A program made the translations under genes and the position numbers. The notes beneath the pieces were generated by a model. The model made no database searches, was not told where the DNA came from, and saw nothing but the letters and a program-made list of their open reading frames with translations. From assembly GCA_902760755.1 (NCBI GenBank), contig CACWHK010000015.1, positions 36,880 through 100,879 of the forward strand: 64,000 bases of DNA. Reading direction: 5' to 3'. The stretch's first letter is position 1. Every line of letters starts with the position of its first letter. Origin of the DNA: an uncultured Lachnospiraceae bacterium (GTDB taxonomy: Bacteria; Bacillota; Clostridia; Lachnospirales; Lachnospiraceae). Shown in pieces: positions 18,344 to 27,437 of the stretch.

Positions 18344-18360
18344 AGCGAAGCGAGGGGGCA
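18328..18360. repeat. Intergenic hairpin repeat, family 3
   Basis: A 33-base unit: ACCGACGCG, a TCGC-TAAA-GCGA hairpin, then AGCGAGGGGGCA. It matches the unit at 51327 base for base in both arms, while the stem differs but stays paired. It overlaps the stop codon of the first phosphatase gene. Confidence 0.6.
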
Positions 18361-18397
18361 AAACATAACAGGACAGGAAAAGGAAACAAAGCCTCGT

Positions 18398-20230
18398 ATG
18401 GATGAGACCGTAAAAAAGAAAAAAAAGTTCATCGAACGGCTCCCACGGGTCAGTCTGATCTTGGAGGTCGCTATCTTCTTCGTGCTGGGACTTCTCATCA
18501 CGGGGGTGATTTCCTATGCGATCCTGAAGCGTCAGTACAACGAGACCGTCAAAACCGAGAAGGAGCAGTACGCCGGTTACGTGGTAATCGATGTGCTGAA
18601 GAGTATAGCCCGGTATCCGGCGGCGGACTGGCTGCTGGATTACTGGTGGGTCCATGCATCCGAACTGGACCCGGAGTATGTGGGAGCAAGATTTTCGGAT
18701 ACACAGAGCACCATCAACAAAACCCTGGAGCTTCGGAAAAACCACCCGGAGCTTCTGATCGAGCATGCAGAGGTTGAGCAGGTGGAGGCGCTGAGTCCCG
18801 CGGAGCAGAAATCCTACGCGGAGATCATCTACAACCGGGTAAAAACGGATATCGATTATACCATGGCCATCAACGAGTCCAGAGAGATGATGCTCGTGGT
18901 GGTGGATCCGGAACAAAAGGGCGTGCGCGCCATGTTCTGTGGTGCCATGGGATATATGGATGAGGTTGGGGAATACAAGCTCCCCAAATTGTATTTTCTG
19001 GGGGATCCGGTTCCCTTTACGGAGGAGCAGATCGCGGACATGATGAAAACCGCGGAGCTGGAGGAGGGGTATTCCACCACATCCTCAGACGGTATGCTCC
19101 GTTATTATTACTATCTCACCAAGCTGGACACCGGTGAGACGTTGATCTTCTGCGAGTCCTATGATCTGGATGCCTATCTTGCCAGGATCAAGACGGATAC
19201 GAAGGAGGGGACCTTCACCCAGATCCTGTTCCAGCTGCTGTTATCCGTGATCTGTCTTCTGCTCCTTACGATCTTCATCCTCCGGCCCATCCGGAAGACA
19301 AGGAACGGGATCCGGAAGTACACCTCCGATAAGGACTGTGATGCCGTGCTGGAGCAGCTGCGAAAGATCCGGACCCATAACGAGATCGGAGATCTTCGGG
19401 ATGATCTCTCGGACATGATCTATGAGATGGATCAGTACATGAAGGAGATCCGGGAGAAGACGGCGGAGAAGGAGCGGATCGGTACCGAGCTTTCGGTGGC
19501 AAGGAAGATTCAGGCGGACGTGCTCCCGAAGAACTTCCCGGCCTTCCCGGACCGGAAGGAGTTTGATATCCGTGCCACCATGACGCCTGCGAAGGAGGTG
19601 GGGGGAGACTTCTACGACTTCTTCCTGATCGATCCCGACCATCTGGCGCTGGTGATCGCGGACGTCTCCGGCAAGGGCGTTCCCGCAGCCCTCTTCATGA
19701 TGATCTCCAGGACACTGCTCCGGAGCCTTGCCATGAAGGGCGGAACCCCGGCAGAGATCCTGGGAGAGCTGAATCATCAGCTCTGTACGGAGAATGCGGC
19801 AGAGATGTTCGTAACCGTCTGGTTTGCGATCCTGGAGCTATCCACCGGCCGCGGCATGGCCGCAAATGCAGGGCATGAGCACCCGGCCATCCGCAGGAAG
19901 GACGGAAGCTTCGAGCTTGTAAAGTATAAGCATTCACCGGCGGTTGCCACCATGGATGGGATCCCCTTCCGTGAGCACGAATTCCTGCTGGAGCCGGGAG
20001 ACCGCCTCTACGTTTACACGGACGGAGTGACGGAAGCCACGGATCATGAAAAAGAGCTCTTCGGAGATGCGCGTCTTCTTGCGGCACTGAGCGGTGCAAA
20101 GGATGCGGATCTGGAGGGACTGCTGGAGCATGTGAAGGAAGAGATCGACGCCTTCGTCGGTAAGGAGGAACAGTTTGATGACATCACCATGCTGGCGCTG
20201 GACTACTACGGAACGCCTATCGCTCCTTGA
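18398..20230 (+). CDS. Membrane-bound SpoIIE/RsbU-type serine phosphatase 2
   Basis: Paralogue of the preceding gene (610 residues) with the same order: membrane segment near 23-45, outer domain, second membrane segment near 285-303, coiled coil and SpoIIE phosphatase domain. Catalytic motifs EVGGDFYDFF, IADVSGKGVPAALFM, ANAGHEHPAI, YTDGVTEATD and FDDITMLAL are intact. The catalytic halves are far more alike than the outer halves, which suggests duplication followed by divergence of the sensed signal. The ribosome binding site is weak (AGGAAAC at long spacing). The promoter for the next operon overlaps its stop codon. Confidence 0.9.
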   Translation: MDETVKKKKKFIERLPRVSLILEVAIFFVLGLLITGVISYAILKRQYNETVKTEKEQYAGYVVIDVLKSIARYPAADWLLDYWWVHASELDPEYVGARFSDTQSTINKTLELRKNHPELLIEHAEVEQVEALSPAEQKSYAEIIYNRVKTDIDYTMAINESREMMLVVVDPEQKGVRAMFCGAMGYMDEVGEYKLPKLYFLGDPVPFTEEQIADMMKTAELEEGYSTTSSDGMLRYYYYLTKLDTGETLIFCESYDLDAYLARIKTDTKEGTFTQILFQLLLSVICLLLLTIFILRPIRKTRNGIRKYTSDKDCDAVLEQLRKIRTHNEIGDLRDDLSDMIYEMDQYMKEIREKTAEKERIGTELSVARKIQADVLPKNFPAFPDRKEFDIRATMTPAKEVGGDFYDFFLIDPDHLALVIADVSGKGVPAALFMMISRTLLRSLAMKGGTPAEILGELNHQLCTENAAEMFVTVWFAILELSTGRGMAANAGHEHPAIRRKDGSFELVKYKHSPAVATMDGIPFREHEFLLEPGDRLYVYTDGVTEATDHEKELFGDARLLAALSGAKDADLEGLLEHVKEEIDAFVGKEEQFDDITMLALDYYGTPIAP

Positions 20231-20255
20231 CAAGTCCTGCATTTTTGCATAAAAT
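20227..20255 (+). promoter_or_regulatory. Strong promoter of the glycan operon
   Basis: A perfect TTGACA (20227-20232) and TAAAAT (20250-20255) with 17-base spacing. The -35 overlaps the stop codon of the upstream phosphatase gene. Confidence 0.85.
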
Positions 20256-20315
20256 ACAAGGAAGGATTACGTACCGGGGAGTACGGAGAAGCGGATCATT
20301 TCAGGAGGAAATATC

Positions 20316-21191
20316 ATGACAGAATACAAGAAGCCATTTGTCATAGCCGAAGCCGGCTGCAATCATATGGGTCAGATGGAGATCGCAAAGGATCTGATCG
20401 AGACCGCAGCACATTTCTGTAAGGCAGACGCGATCAAGTTTCAGAAGCGTTGTCCGAAGGAGCTTCTGACACCGGAGCAGTACAACGCACCCCATCCGAA
20501 TCCTGCAAACTCCTATGGTGATACCTACGGTGCACACCGTGAATTCCTGGAGTTTGATGTGGACCAGCACGCACAGCTGAAGAAGTGGTGCGAGGATGCC
20601 GGCATAATCTATTCCACCTCCGTGTGGGATCTGACCAGTGCCAAGGAGATCACCTCCCTGCACCCGCGGTTCATCAAGATCCCTTCTGCCTGCAACACGC
20701 ATTTCGAGATGCTGCAGTGGCTTTGCGACAACTATGAGGGAGAGATCCAGCTGTCCTTCGGTATGACCACGAAGGAAGAGGAGGAAGAGGTGGTTCAGCT
20801 CTTTGAGAAGAACCAGAGAGCCAAGGACCTGATCCTTTATAACTGCACCTCCGGTTATCCGGTCCCCTTCAAGGATATCTGCCTTCTGGAGATCAACCGG
20901 ATGAAGGAGCAGTACGGCGGACGCGTAAAGGCTATCGGATTCTCGGGCCATCACCTGGGAATCGCCGTGGACGTTGCAGCCTATACCTTAGGAGCAGAGT
21001 ATATCGAGCGTCACTACACGCTGGACCGCACATGGAAGGGAACCGATCATGCAGCATCCCTGGAGCCGGACGGCATCCGGAAGCTGGTGAGAAACCTGAA
21101 TGCGGTACACGAAGCACTGACCTACAAGTCGGAGGAGATCCTTCCGATCGAGCAGGTACAGAGAGATAAACTGAAGTACAGAAAGCACTAG
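20316..21191 (+). CDS. NeuB-family nonulosonate synthase lacking the SAF domain
   Basis: Sialic-acid-synthase family TIM barrel that condenses PEP with a sugar or sugar phosphate. Visible motifs: FVIAEAGCNHMGQMEIAKDLI at the N-terminus, AIKFQKR, KIPSACNTHFEML, LSFGMTTKEEE and GFSGHHLG. HYTLDRTWKGTDHAASLEP closes the barrel. The protein stops at residue 291, where typical NeuB proteins (about 345) continue into the SAF/antifreeze-like domain, which helps bind the substrate of the partner subunit. Termination is clean and a ribosome binding site (AGGAGG) is present, so this looks like a natural short form. It heads the glycan operon. Confidence 0.85.
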   Translation: MTEYKKPFVIAEAGCNHMGQMEIAKDLIETAAHFCKADAIKFQKRCPKELLTPEQYNAPHPNPANSYGDTYGAHREFLEFDVDQHAQLKKWCEDAGIIYSTSVWDLTSAKEITSLHPRFIKIPSACNTHFEMLQWLCDNYEGEIQLSFGMTTKEEEEEVVQLFEKNQRAKDLILYNCTSGYPVPFKDICLLEINRMKEQYGGRVKAIGFSGHHLGIAVDVAAYTLGAEYIERHYTLDRTWKGTDHAASLEPDGIRKLVRNLNAVHEALTYKSEEILPIEQVQRDKLKYRKH

Positions 21192-21222
21192 GGACTGGAC
21201 TATCCAGCATTTCCCGTAAGAA

Positions 21223-21273
21223 ATGGTGCCGGGAGGTTGCCTTGCACAGGGATCGCCCGGCACCGTTCTTTTA
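21223..21273 (+). terminator. Intrinsic terminator or attenuator after neuB-like gene
   Basis: GGTGCCGGG pairs with CCCGGCACC around a loop of about 27 bases; TTCTTTT follows. The operon continues 20 bases later, so this may only attenuate. Confidence 0.65.
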
Positions 21274-21292
21274 TGGGAAAGGAGACCGATCT

Positions 21293-22789
21293 ATGGGAAA
21301 GATAAAGAAGGCCGTTCGAAGAGTGGAGCGGTCCGTAAAGCGAAGAAGAGAAAACCACCTGATCAGGAAGGAGAAGGGTAGGAAGGCAGAGGTATCCATC
21401 GCGGATCTTCTTTCCTGCAATTCGAAGAATGCCACCTTCCGCTATGATATCGTGGTTCGTTATCTGGCCGTTTCCGAGTTTCATAAGGGCTCGGACCGCG
21501 GCTTTTTACTGTATGAAAAAATGCAGGACCGCCGGATGGGTGACGGCTTCTCGAAGGGTGCAGTGAAGCGCTTCAAGGCGCTGATCCGTTCCTACGACGA
21601 GAAGGGCTATGACCGGGATTCCTATATCCTGGTGGACCGGAATCTGGGGCTGATCGACGGCTCCCACCGCATGGCCATGGCGCTTTACTACGGCTATCAG
21701 AATATCAACGTCCTGATCGTGGATTCGGACCATCCCGTGGAGTATTCCATCGACTGGTTTGTGGAGAACGGCTTTACGACCGAGGAGATCCGGTGGATCG
21801 TGGAAACCGGAGCAGAGCTGCTCCGCAGGGTTCAGGTTCCCTTCTCCTGCGTGATCTGGGCTCCTGCAGCGGATCTGGCAGACCGGATCGTGGAGGACCT
21901 TTCCTTCTTCGGCACCGTGACGAGTGTAAAGCGTTACGACTACGCACCGGGGGAGTATCAAAGTATCGTCCGTGCGGTATATTCCATCGATGATATCGAG
22001 AAGTGGAAGATCGAGAAGAAGCTTTCCTACATGAAGAATTATAAGCCGTCCCTTGTGGCGGTGGATCTTACGATACCGGATCCGGCGTACCGGATCAAGG
22101 CTGCGACGGGCCTTCCGCTTTCCACCGTGGGCGAGCGGATCAAGCGGGCCATCCGTTCGAAGTATAAGAAGGAGATCAAAGAGTATTTCTTTGATATCAT
22201 CCTGCACATCGGAGACAACATGTACCAAAGCGAGTATATGCGGGATGTCTTCGAGAACCGGATCGACTTCCCGAAGGCCGTGGAAATCCTGAATAAATAC
22301 ACCTACGCCTTTGTGAAGACGGACGTTCCCTATATGCCGAAGGACTTCCCGAACCGGATTCCCGTGGGAAAGGATGCAGACATCCTCTGTAAGAAGGAGG
22401 ATGCGGATGCGCTTGTCCGTGAGATGGAGGCCTTCTGCAGACAGTACCGGAATTACAATGTGATCACCATTCCCGAGGCAGCGGGTACGAGAATCCGCAT
22501 GCAGTGGGGCAAGGTTCTGGTCTATCAGGTGGACATCTCCTACGCGGTGTCCGGACTGGCGGACGGCTTTGTGCCGGATGCGCTGGAATCGCGGCAGAGT
22601 AAGAACGGTTACTATATCCTGGATCCGAGGTTTGAGTATATCCTCCGGATGCAGGCCTATCAGAAGAAGAAAACAAAACAGCATCATAAGGTATATCTGA
22701 AGGAGCATATGGCAGAGTATGATGCGGCACTGGCAGGGAAGTATATCAGCTGCACGCCTGAGAGTCTGCTGGAGGACGGAAAGTCCTGA
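21293..22789 (+). CDS. Protein with ParB-like motif, glycan operon, function unknown
   Basis: I do not recognise this 498-residue protein as a whole. A basic N-terminus precedes a ParB/sulfiredoxin-like segment near residues 108-130 (ILVDRNLGLIDGSHRMAMAL), which in other proteins binds nucleotides. The last third carries IPVGKDADILCKKEDADALV, which resembles the metal-binding region of nucleotidyltransferase-fold proteins. No signal peptide or membrane segment is seen. The start at 21293 follows AAAGGAG. Its place between a nonulosonate synthase and a flippase suggests a role in glycan assembly, possibly attaching a phospho-substituent, but this is inference only. Confidence 0.7.
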   Translation: MGKIKKAVRRVERSVKRRRENHLIRKEKGRKAEVSIADLLSCNSKNATFRYDIVVRYLAVSEFHKGSDRGFLLYEKMQDRRMGDGFSKGAVKRFKALIRSYDEKGYDRDSYILVDRNLGLIDGSHRMAMALYYGYQNINVLIVDSDHPVEYSIDWFVENGFTTEEIRWIVETGAELLRRVQVPFSCVIWAPAADLADRIVEDLSFFGTVTSVKRYDYAPGEYQSIVRAVYSIDDIEKWKIEKKLSYMKNYKPSLVAVDLTIPDPAYRIKAATGLPLSTVGERIKRAIRSKYKKEIKEYFFDIILHIGDNMYQSEYMRDVFENRIDFPKAVEILNKYTYAFVKTDVPYMPKDFPNRIPVGKDADILCKKEDADALVREMEAFCRQYRNYNVITIPEAAGTRIRMQWGKVLVYQVDISYAVSGLADGFVPDALESRQSKNGYYILDPRFEYILRMQAYQKKKTKQHHKVYLKEHMAEYDAALAGKYISCTPESLLEDGKS

Positions 22790-22837
22790 CCGGACGAAAG
22801 TTCGTTGAAATGAGAGTACGCAGGAGGAGTAGTTTGC

Positions 22838-24262
22838 GTGGACGATAAGGAAAGGGGAAAATTAGCTGCGAAGGCCGGAAGCTGGTTCGTTGTGTCTTCC
22901 ATCATGGTGAAGCTGGCTGCGCTGATCACAACCCCGATCTTCACGCGAATCCTTACCAAAGCGGAATACGGAAATGTTGCGACCTTCATTTCCTGGTCCT
23001 CGCTTCTTTACGCCTTCTGTATGCTGGATCTTCCATCCAGCACCGGTCGTGCCAAGCTGGACTACCCGGGAAAGCTCCGGGAGTATATCGGATCCGTCCA
23101 GCTGCTGGCAGCCATGATCACGGGAGGAATCCTCGGGGTGTCGGCCATCTTCCTCTCCAAGCTGACCGGCTTTATGGAGCTGGATGTTCCGGAGCTGCTC
23201 CTTCTCGGAGCCTATCTCTTCTTTTCTCCGGCCATCACCTTCCGGCAGTTATCCTACCGCTATCAGTATCAGTATAAGCAGAATATCGCCATCGCATTTT
23301 ATACGACCTTCAGCTCGCTGCTGCTGTCGCTGCTGTTGATCTTCTGTATCCCCGGGAACAACGAACATCTACGGATCATCGGTATCGTGCTTCCCTCGGT
23401 GGTACTGTCCATCGTATTCTGGGTTCAGGATATCCGGAAGGGACACATTAAGATCAATACGGAGTTCTGGAAGTACGGACTTGCGATCTCCGTACCGCTG
23501 GTGCTCCACAAGGTGGCAGCCAGTATCCTTACCCAGTCGGACCGTCTCTTTATCACGAAATACCACGGGTCGGAGAATACCGCTCTTTACACCCTGATCT
23601 ACAGCTATTCCATCCTGATCACAACCATTACTACGGCCATCAACGACGGGTGGCTGCCCTGGTTCCATGATACATTTTTCGAAAAGAAGTATGATCAGAT
23701 CCGTAAAAATGTAAAGCCTCTGATCGTTCTCGGTGCGTATATCGGGCTTGCCTGCGTGGCACTGGCACCGGAGGCCATCCTGGTCCTGGGCGGTAAGGAC
23801 TACATGGATGCCATCGGGTGCGTAACCCCCATCGTGGTGGGCGTTGTGTGCCAGTATATCTATACCCACTACGTAAATATCGAGATCCATCTGAAGAAGA
23901 CCTATTATGTGTCCATCGGAACAACCGTCGCGGCGGTCACAAATATCGTCCTGAACTTTATCTTCGTGCCGCAGTACGGCTTTGTTGCAGCGGCCTATAC
24001 CACCCTGGCCAGCTACTTCGTGCTGATGGTGGTCCATGCGTTCATCACCCGGCGGATCCTTCATGTGAAGCTCTATGATGAGCGGTGGATGTTCGGAACG
24101 GTTGCCGTTGTTGCTGTTGTTGCCTGGGCCCTGCAGTGGACCTATGACCATCCGGTGATCCGCTACGCGGTAACGGCAGTCGGATTCCTGTCCTTCCTGT
24201 TCGTATTCAGGAAGTATATCAGAGGATTTTTGAAGAAAAGAAAGAAGAGGAGCGCATCATGA
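22838..24262 (+). CDS. Polysaccharide flippase (Wzx/MATE-like)
   Basis: Integral membrane protein of the MOP superfamily, 474 residues with about 12-14 hydrophobic segments. The N-terminus reads AAKAGSWFVVSSIMVKLAALITTPIFTR, typical of oligosaccharide-lipid flippases, with TRILTKAEYGNVATF next. It starts with GTG at 22838 after AGGAGGAG. Its stop overlaps the next start (ATGA). It would move undecaprenyl-linked glycan units across the membrane. No polymerase or glycosyltransferase is present in this operon. Confidence 0.88.
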   Translation: MDDKERGKLAAKAGSWFVVSSIMVKLAALITTPIFTRILTKAEYGNVATFISWSSLLYAFCMLDLPSSTGRAKLDYPGKLREYIGSVQLLAAMITGGILGVSAIFLSKLTGFMELDVPELLLLGAYLFFSPAITFRQLSYRYQYQYKQNIAIAFYTTFSSLLLSLLLIFCIPGNNEHLRIIGIVLPSVVLSIVFWVQDIRKGHIKINTEFWKYGLAISVPLVLHKVAASILTQSDRLFITKYHGSENTALYTLIYSYSILITTITTAINDGWLPWFHDTFFEKKYDQIRKNVKPLIVLGAYIGLACVALAPEAILVLGGKDYMDAIGCVTPIVVGVVCQYIYTHYVNIEIHLKKTYYVSIGTTVAAVTNIVLNFIFVPQYGFVAAAYTTLASYFVLMVVHAFITRRILHVKLYDERWMFGTVAVVAVVAWALQWTYDHPVIRYAVTAVGFLSFLFVFRKYIRGFLKKRKKRSAS

Positions 24263-25449
24263 ATGTAGCATTTATTCCGGTAAGAGGCGGGAGCAAATCC
24301 ATCCCGCTGAAGAATATACGCCCCATCAGCGGTCGTCCGCTGGTGTACTGGACCGTTCGGGCAGCCTGCGGCTGCAGCGCCATCGACCGCGTGTATGTGG
24401 CGACCGACAGCGATAAGATCCGTGAAACGGTAGAGTCCTTCCAAAGGGGGGTGGAAGCAAAGCTCTTCTCGAAGGTCGAGGTGATCGGAAGGTCTGCGGA
24501 GTCCGCATCGGACACGGCTTCCACCGAGTCCGCCATGCTGGAGTTCGCGGAGCAGTATGATTTCGACAATATCGTTCTGATCCAGGCAACCTCACCGCTT
24601 CTTACGGCAGAGGATCTGGACCGGGGCTTCGAGGCCTATGCGAAGGAGGGTACGGACAGCGTGCTTTCCGTGGTGCGTCAGAAGCGCTTCCACTGGGCAG
24701 AGGACGCAGAGGGGGTTGCATACCCCACAAACTATGATGTGTATCACCGTCCGCGCAGACAGGAATTCGACGGGTATCTCGTGGAGAACGGAGCATTTTA
24801 TATTTGCTCGAAGGAGGATCTGCTCCGAACGAAGAATCGTGTATCCGGAAGGATCCGTGCCGTGGAAATGAACGAGGATACCTTCTTTGAGATCGATGAG
24901 CCCAGCGACTGGGTGATCATCGAGGCGCTGATGAAGAAGAACGGCATCACCGCACCGGAGGAGCTGCCGGACATCAAAATGTTCCTTACGGATTGCGACG
25001 GGTGCCTTACGGATGGCGGCATGTACTACTCGGAGCACGGCGATGAGTTAAAGAAGTTCAATACCCGCGACGGCATGGGCTTCGGCCTGCTTCGTGCGAA
25101 GGGGATCGTAACCGGTATCGTGACCAGCGAGTCCGTGGATCTGAACCGGAGACGTGCAGAGAAGCTGAAGCTGGATATCCTGGAGGCAGGCTGCAGGGAT
25201 AAGGTGGAAGCCGTGAAGCGGCTTGCAGAGGAGCGGGGGATCCCCATGGAGCAGATCTGCTATATCGGCGATGACATCAATGATGTGGAGGTGTTGAAGC
25301 TGGTGGGTTACGGCTGTGCACCGGCAGATGCGAGACCCGAGGCCATTGAAGCCGCAAGGTACGTAACGAAGGCGAAGGGCGGCGAGGGCGTGATCCGCGA
25401 GGTAGTGGACCGGATCCTGTCAAATAAAGGAGAGAATAAGCATGAGTAA
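24259..25449 (+). CDS. Fused CMP-nonulosonate synthetase / KdsC-like HAD phosphatase
   Basis: Two enzymes in one 396-residue chain. Residues 1-225 form a CMP-sialic-acid synthetase (NeuA type): FIPVRGGSKSIPLKNI, ATDSDKIRE and LIQATSPLLTAEDL. Residues about 237-390 form a YrbI/KdsC-type HAD phosphatase with the nucleophile pair in FLTDCDGCLTDGGMYY, a conserved Lys/Thr region and GDDINDVEVL. The same fusion exists in animal CMAS, where the HAD part is inactive; here the DxD pair is kept. Paired with the upstream synthase this suggests a route through a 9-phosphate intermediate. It overlaps both neighbours by a few bases. Confidence 0.88.
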   Translation: MNVAFIPVRGGSKSIPLKNIRPISGRPLVYWTVRAACGCSAIDRVYVATDSDKIRETVESFQRGVEAKLFSKVEVIGRSAESASDTASTESAMLEFAEQYDFDNIVLIQATSPLLTAEDLDRGFEAYAKEGTDSVLSVVRQKRFHWAEDAEGVAYPTNYDVYHRPRRQEFDGYLVENGAFYICSKEDLLRTKNRVSGRIRAVEMNEDTFFEIDEPSDWVIIEALMKKNGITAPEELPDIKMFLTDCDGCLTDGGMYYSEHGDELKKFNTRDGMGFGLLRAKGIVTGIVTSESVDLNRRRAEKLKLDILEAGCRDKVEAVKRLAEERGIPMEQICYIGDDINDVEVLKLVGYGCAPADARPEAIEAARYVTKAKGGEGVIREVVDRILSNKGENKHE

Positions 25450-26155
25450 CATAGCTCTGATCATAGCAGGCGGTTCGGGAAACCGCATGCATCAGGACAT
25501 TCCGAAGCAGTTTCTGACCGTAAATGAGAAGCCGGTCATCGTCTATACCCTGGAGGCCTTCCAGGAGCATCCCGAGATCGACGCCATCGCGGTGGTCTGC
25601 ATCGACGGATGGGAACAGGTGCTCCGTGCCTATGCAAAGCAGTTTAATATCACAAAGCTGCAGCACGTGATCCCCGGCGGGGAGAACGGGCAGGGCTCGA
25701 TCCGGAACGGCGTGTACGAGCTGGAGAAGCACTATGATGCGAAGGATCTGGTATTGATCCACGACGCCATTCGTCCCATGGTTTCGGCGGAGATCATTTC
25801 CGACAACATCCGCGTTGCTCTGGCACACGGAAATGCCATCACCGTGATCCCCTGTGCGGAGGCCATGCTTCAGACCGAGGACGGACAGGTGTCCGCAGGA
25901 AGCTACCCGAGAGACCGGCTGAAGAGAACTCAGACCCCGCAGGCCTTCCACATAGGAGATATCGCAAACCTGCACAGAGAAGCACTGGAAGCAGGGATCA
26001 CGAACTCCGTGGCATCCTGCACTCTGATGATCGAGATGGGGAAAGAGGTATACTTCTCCGCAGGCTCCGAGAAGAATATCAAATTGACGACGGTAGAGGA
26101 TTTGGATATTTTCAAGGCGCTATTAGCAGCGAAGCGTGCAGACTGGTTGAAGTAA
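25442..26155 (+). CDS. IspD/TarI-family cytidylyltransferase
   Basis: A 237-residue CTP-dependent sugar- or polyol-phosphate cytidylyltransferase. ALIIAGGSGNRM is the CTP-binding loop, with PKQFLTVNEKPVIVYTLEAF next, and LVLIHDAIRPMVS and RTQTPQAFH complete the family pattern. IspD (methylerythritol phosphate) and TarI-like (ribitol phosphate) proteins share these motifs. The glycan operon context and the following SDR gene favour a polyol-phosphate role, but an isoprenoid role cannot be excluded from sequence alone. It overlaps the upstream fused gene by eight bases. Its last codons form the start of a palindromic repeat. Confidence 0.82.
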   Translation: MSNIALIIAGGSGNRMHQDIPKQFLTVNEKPVIVYTLEAFQEHPEIDAIAVVCIDGWEQVLRAYAKQFNITKLQHVIPGGENGQGSIRNGVYELEKHYDAKDLVLIHDAIRPMVSAEIISDNIRVALAHGNAITVIPCAEAMLQTEDGQVSAGSYPRDRLKRTQTPQAFHIGDIANLHREALEAGITNSVASCTLMIEMGKEVYFSAGSEKNIKLTTVEDLDIFKALLAAKRADWLK

Positions 26156-26219
26156 GTGTCGACGATCGCACATCCTCCCGCTTGCGGGAGTGGCAAAGCC
26201 ACGGAGCAATCCGGGCTTC
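26149..26219. repeat. Intergenic hairpin repeat, family 2
   Basis: Begins GAAGTAAGTGTC at the cytidylyltransferase stop codon, contains a CTCCCGC-TT-GCGGGAG hairpin and a GTGGC-AAA-GCCAC hairpin, then CGGAGCAATCCG and GCTTC. The copy at 44189 has the same arms with different but still paired stems. Confidence 0.75.
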
Positions 26220-26246
26220 AACCAATCATATGGAGGAATAATACCC

Positions 26247-27314
26247 ATGATCTATGATAGCAATCGTTGGTTCGAGGATATCGACCACGTAACGGCGGAA
26301 GCCCTTCCGTTCCTCGGAGAGCTGGCAGGGAAGTCGGTGATGATCACCGGTGCCGCAGGCCTGGTGCTCTCCCCGGTGGTGGACATCCTGATCCGATACA
26401 ATGAGACGCACGAAACCCCGATCCGCATCCTGGCTGCCGGACGCTGGCAAAGGGAGATGACGGACCGGTTCGGAGCGTACTGTGAAAAGCCGTACTTTAC
26501 ATTTGTGATCTACGACGCATCCCGCACGGATAACTGCATCACAGAGAAGGCGGACTACATTATTCACGGGGCCAGCAACGCCTCTCCGGATATGATCGTA
26601 AAGGAACCCGTGGAGACCATGATGAGCAACTTCACGGGCATGAAATATCTGCTGGATGTGGCAAAGGAGCTTGGAACAAAGCGGCTGCTTTACATCAGCT
26701 CCAGCGAGGTGTACGGGAAGAAGGAAGGCGACCAGCCGTACCGCGAGGGAGAATACGGCTATATCGACCTTCTGTCCGCACGGAATTCCTACTCGGTCGG
26801 AAAGCGTGCAGCAGAAACCCTCTGCGCATCCTATGCGGATGAGTACGGTGTGGATTCCGTGATCGTACGCCCCGGACATATCTACGGACCGACCGCATCC
26901 CCCATGGACCGGCGTGTAGCCTCTGTCTGGGCTTATGCGGTAGCAAGAGGCGAGGATATCGTGATGAAGAGCGACGGAGCCCAGCTCCGCAGCTACTGTC
27001 ACTGCCTGGACTGCGCTTCGGCGATCCTGACGGTACTTCTTCGCGGAGAGTCCGTGCATGCCTATAACATCTCCAATCCGAATGCTATCGTAAGCATCCG
27101 AGAGATGGCCGAGCTACTGGCCGGATCTGCCGGCGTACAGCTTCGGATGGAGCTTCCGACGGAAGAAGAGAAGAAGGGCTTCAACCCCATGAGTAACTCC
27201 TCCCTGGACAGCGCTGTCCTGGAATCCCTGGGTTGGAAGGGCCTCTTTGATGCCCCGTCCGGATTTGCGGAGACAGTGGAGGTACTGCGGGAGATGTCCC
27301 GCTGTGTTGCCTGA
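26247..27314 (+). CDS. NAD-dependent epimerase/dehydratase (extended SDR)
   Basis: A 355-residue Rossmann-fold sugar-nucleotide enzyme. VMITGAAGLVLSPVVD is the dinucleotide-binding loop, with Leu where the third Gly of GxxGxxG is usual. LLYISSSEVYG holds the Ser region, and YSVGKRAAE is the YxxxK active site. VIVRPGHIYGP matches extended SDRs of the dTDP- or UDP-sugar type. The start at 26247 follows GGAGG; an earlier in-frame ATG lies in the repeat. It is the last gene of the glycan operon, before a strong terminator. The sugar substrate is unknown. Confidence 0.85.
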   Translation: MIYDSNRWFEDIDHVTAEALPFLGELAGKSVMITGAAGLVLSPVVDILIRYNETHETPIRILAAGRWQREMTDRFGAYCEKPYFTFVIYDASRTDNCITEKADYIIHGASNASPDMIVKEPVETMMSNFTGMKYLLDVAKELGTKRLLYISSSEVYGKKEGDQPYREGEYGYIDLLSARNSYSVGKRAAETLCASYADEYGVDSVIVRPGHIYGPTASPMDRRVASVWAYAVARGEDIVMKSDGAQLRSYCHCLDCASAILTVLLRGESVHAYNISNPNAIVSIREMAELLAGSAGVQLRMELPTEEEKKGFNPMSNSSLDSAVLESLGWKGLFDAPSGFAETVEVLREMSRCVA

Positions 27315-27334
27315 AGAACTAAATATAAAAAAGG

Positions 27335-27389
27335 CCGGAGACGGAATGTGGTACATATCAAATGCACCACATTCCGTCTCCGGTTTTTT
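27335..27389 (+). terminator. Terminator of the glycan operon (palindrome A)
   Basis: An 18-bp perfect stem beginning CCGGAGACGGAATGTGGT, with loop ACATATCAAATGC, followed by six T residues. It closely resembles the palindromes at 28881 and 31778. Confidence 0.9.
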
Positions 27390-27437
27390 GATTTTTCATT
27401 GGCGATAAGAACTTTGACAATTTCGCCATATTTCCTA

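Noticed and set aside
25442-26155. Firm call of ispD for the MEP pathway
   Set aside because: The gene sits in a glycan operon and the motifs fit TarI-like proteins as well, so only the family is named.
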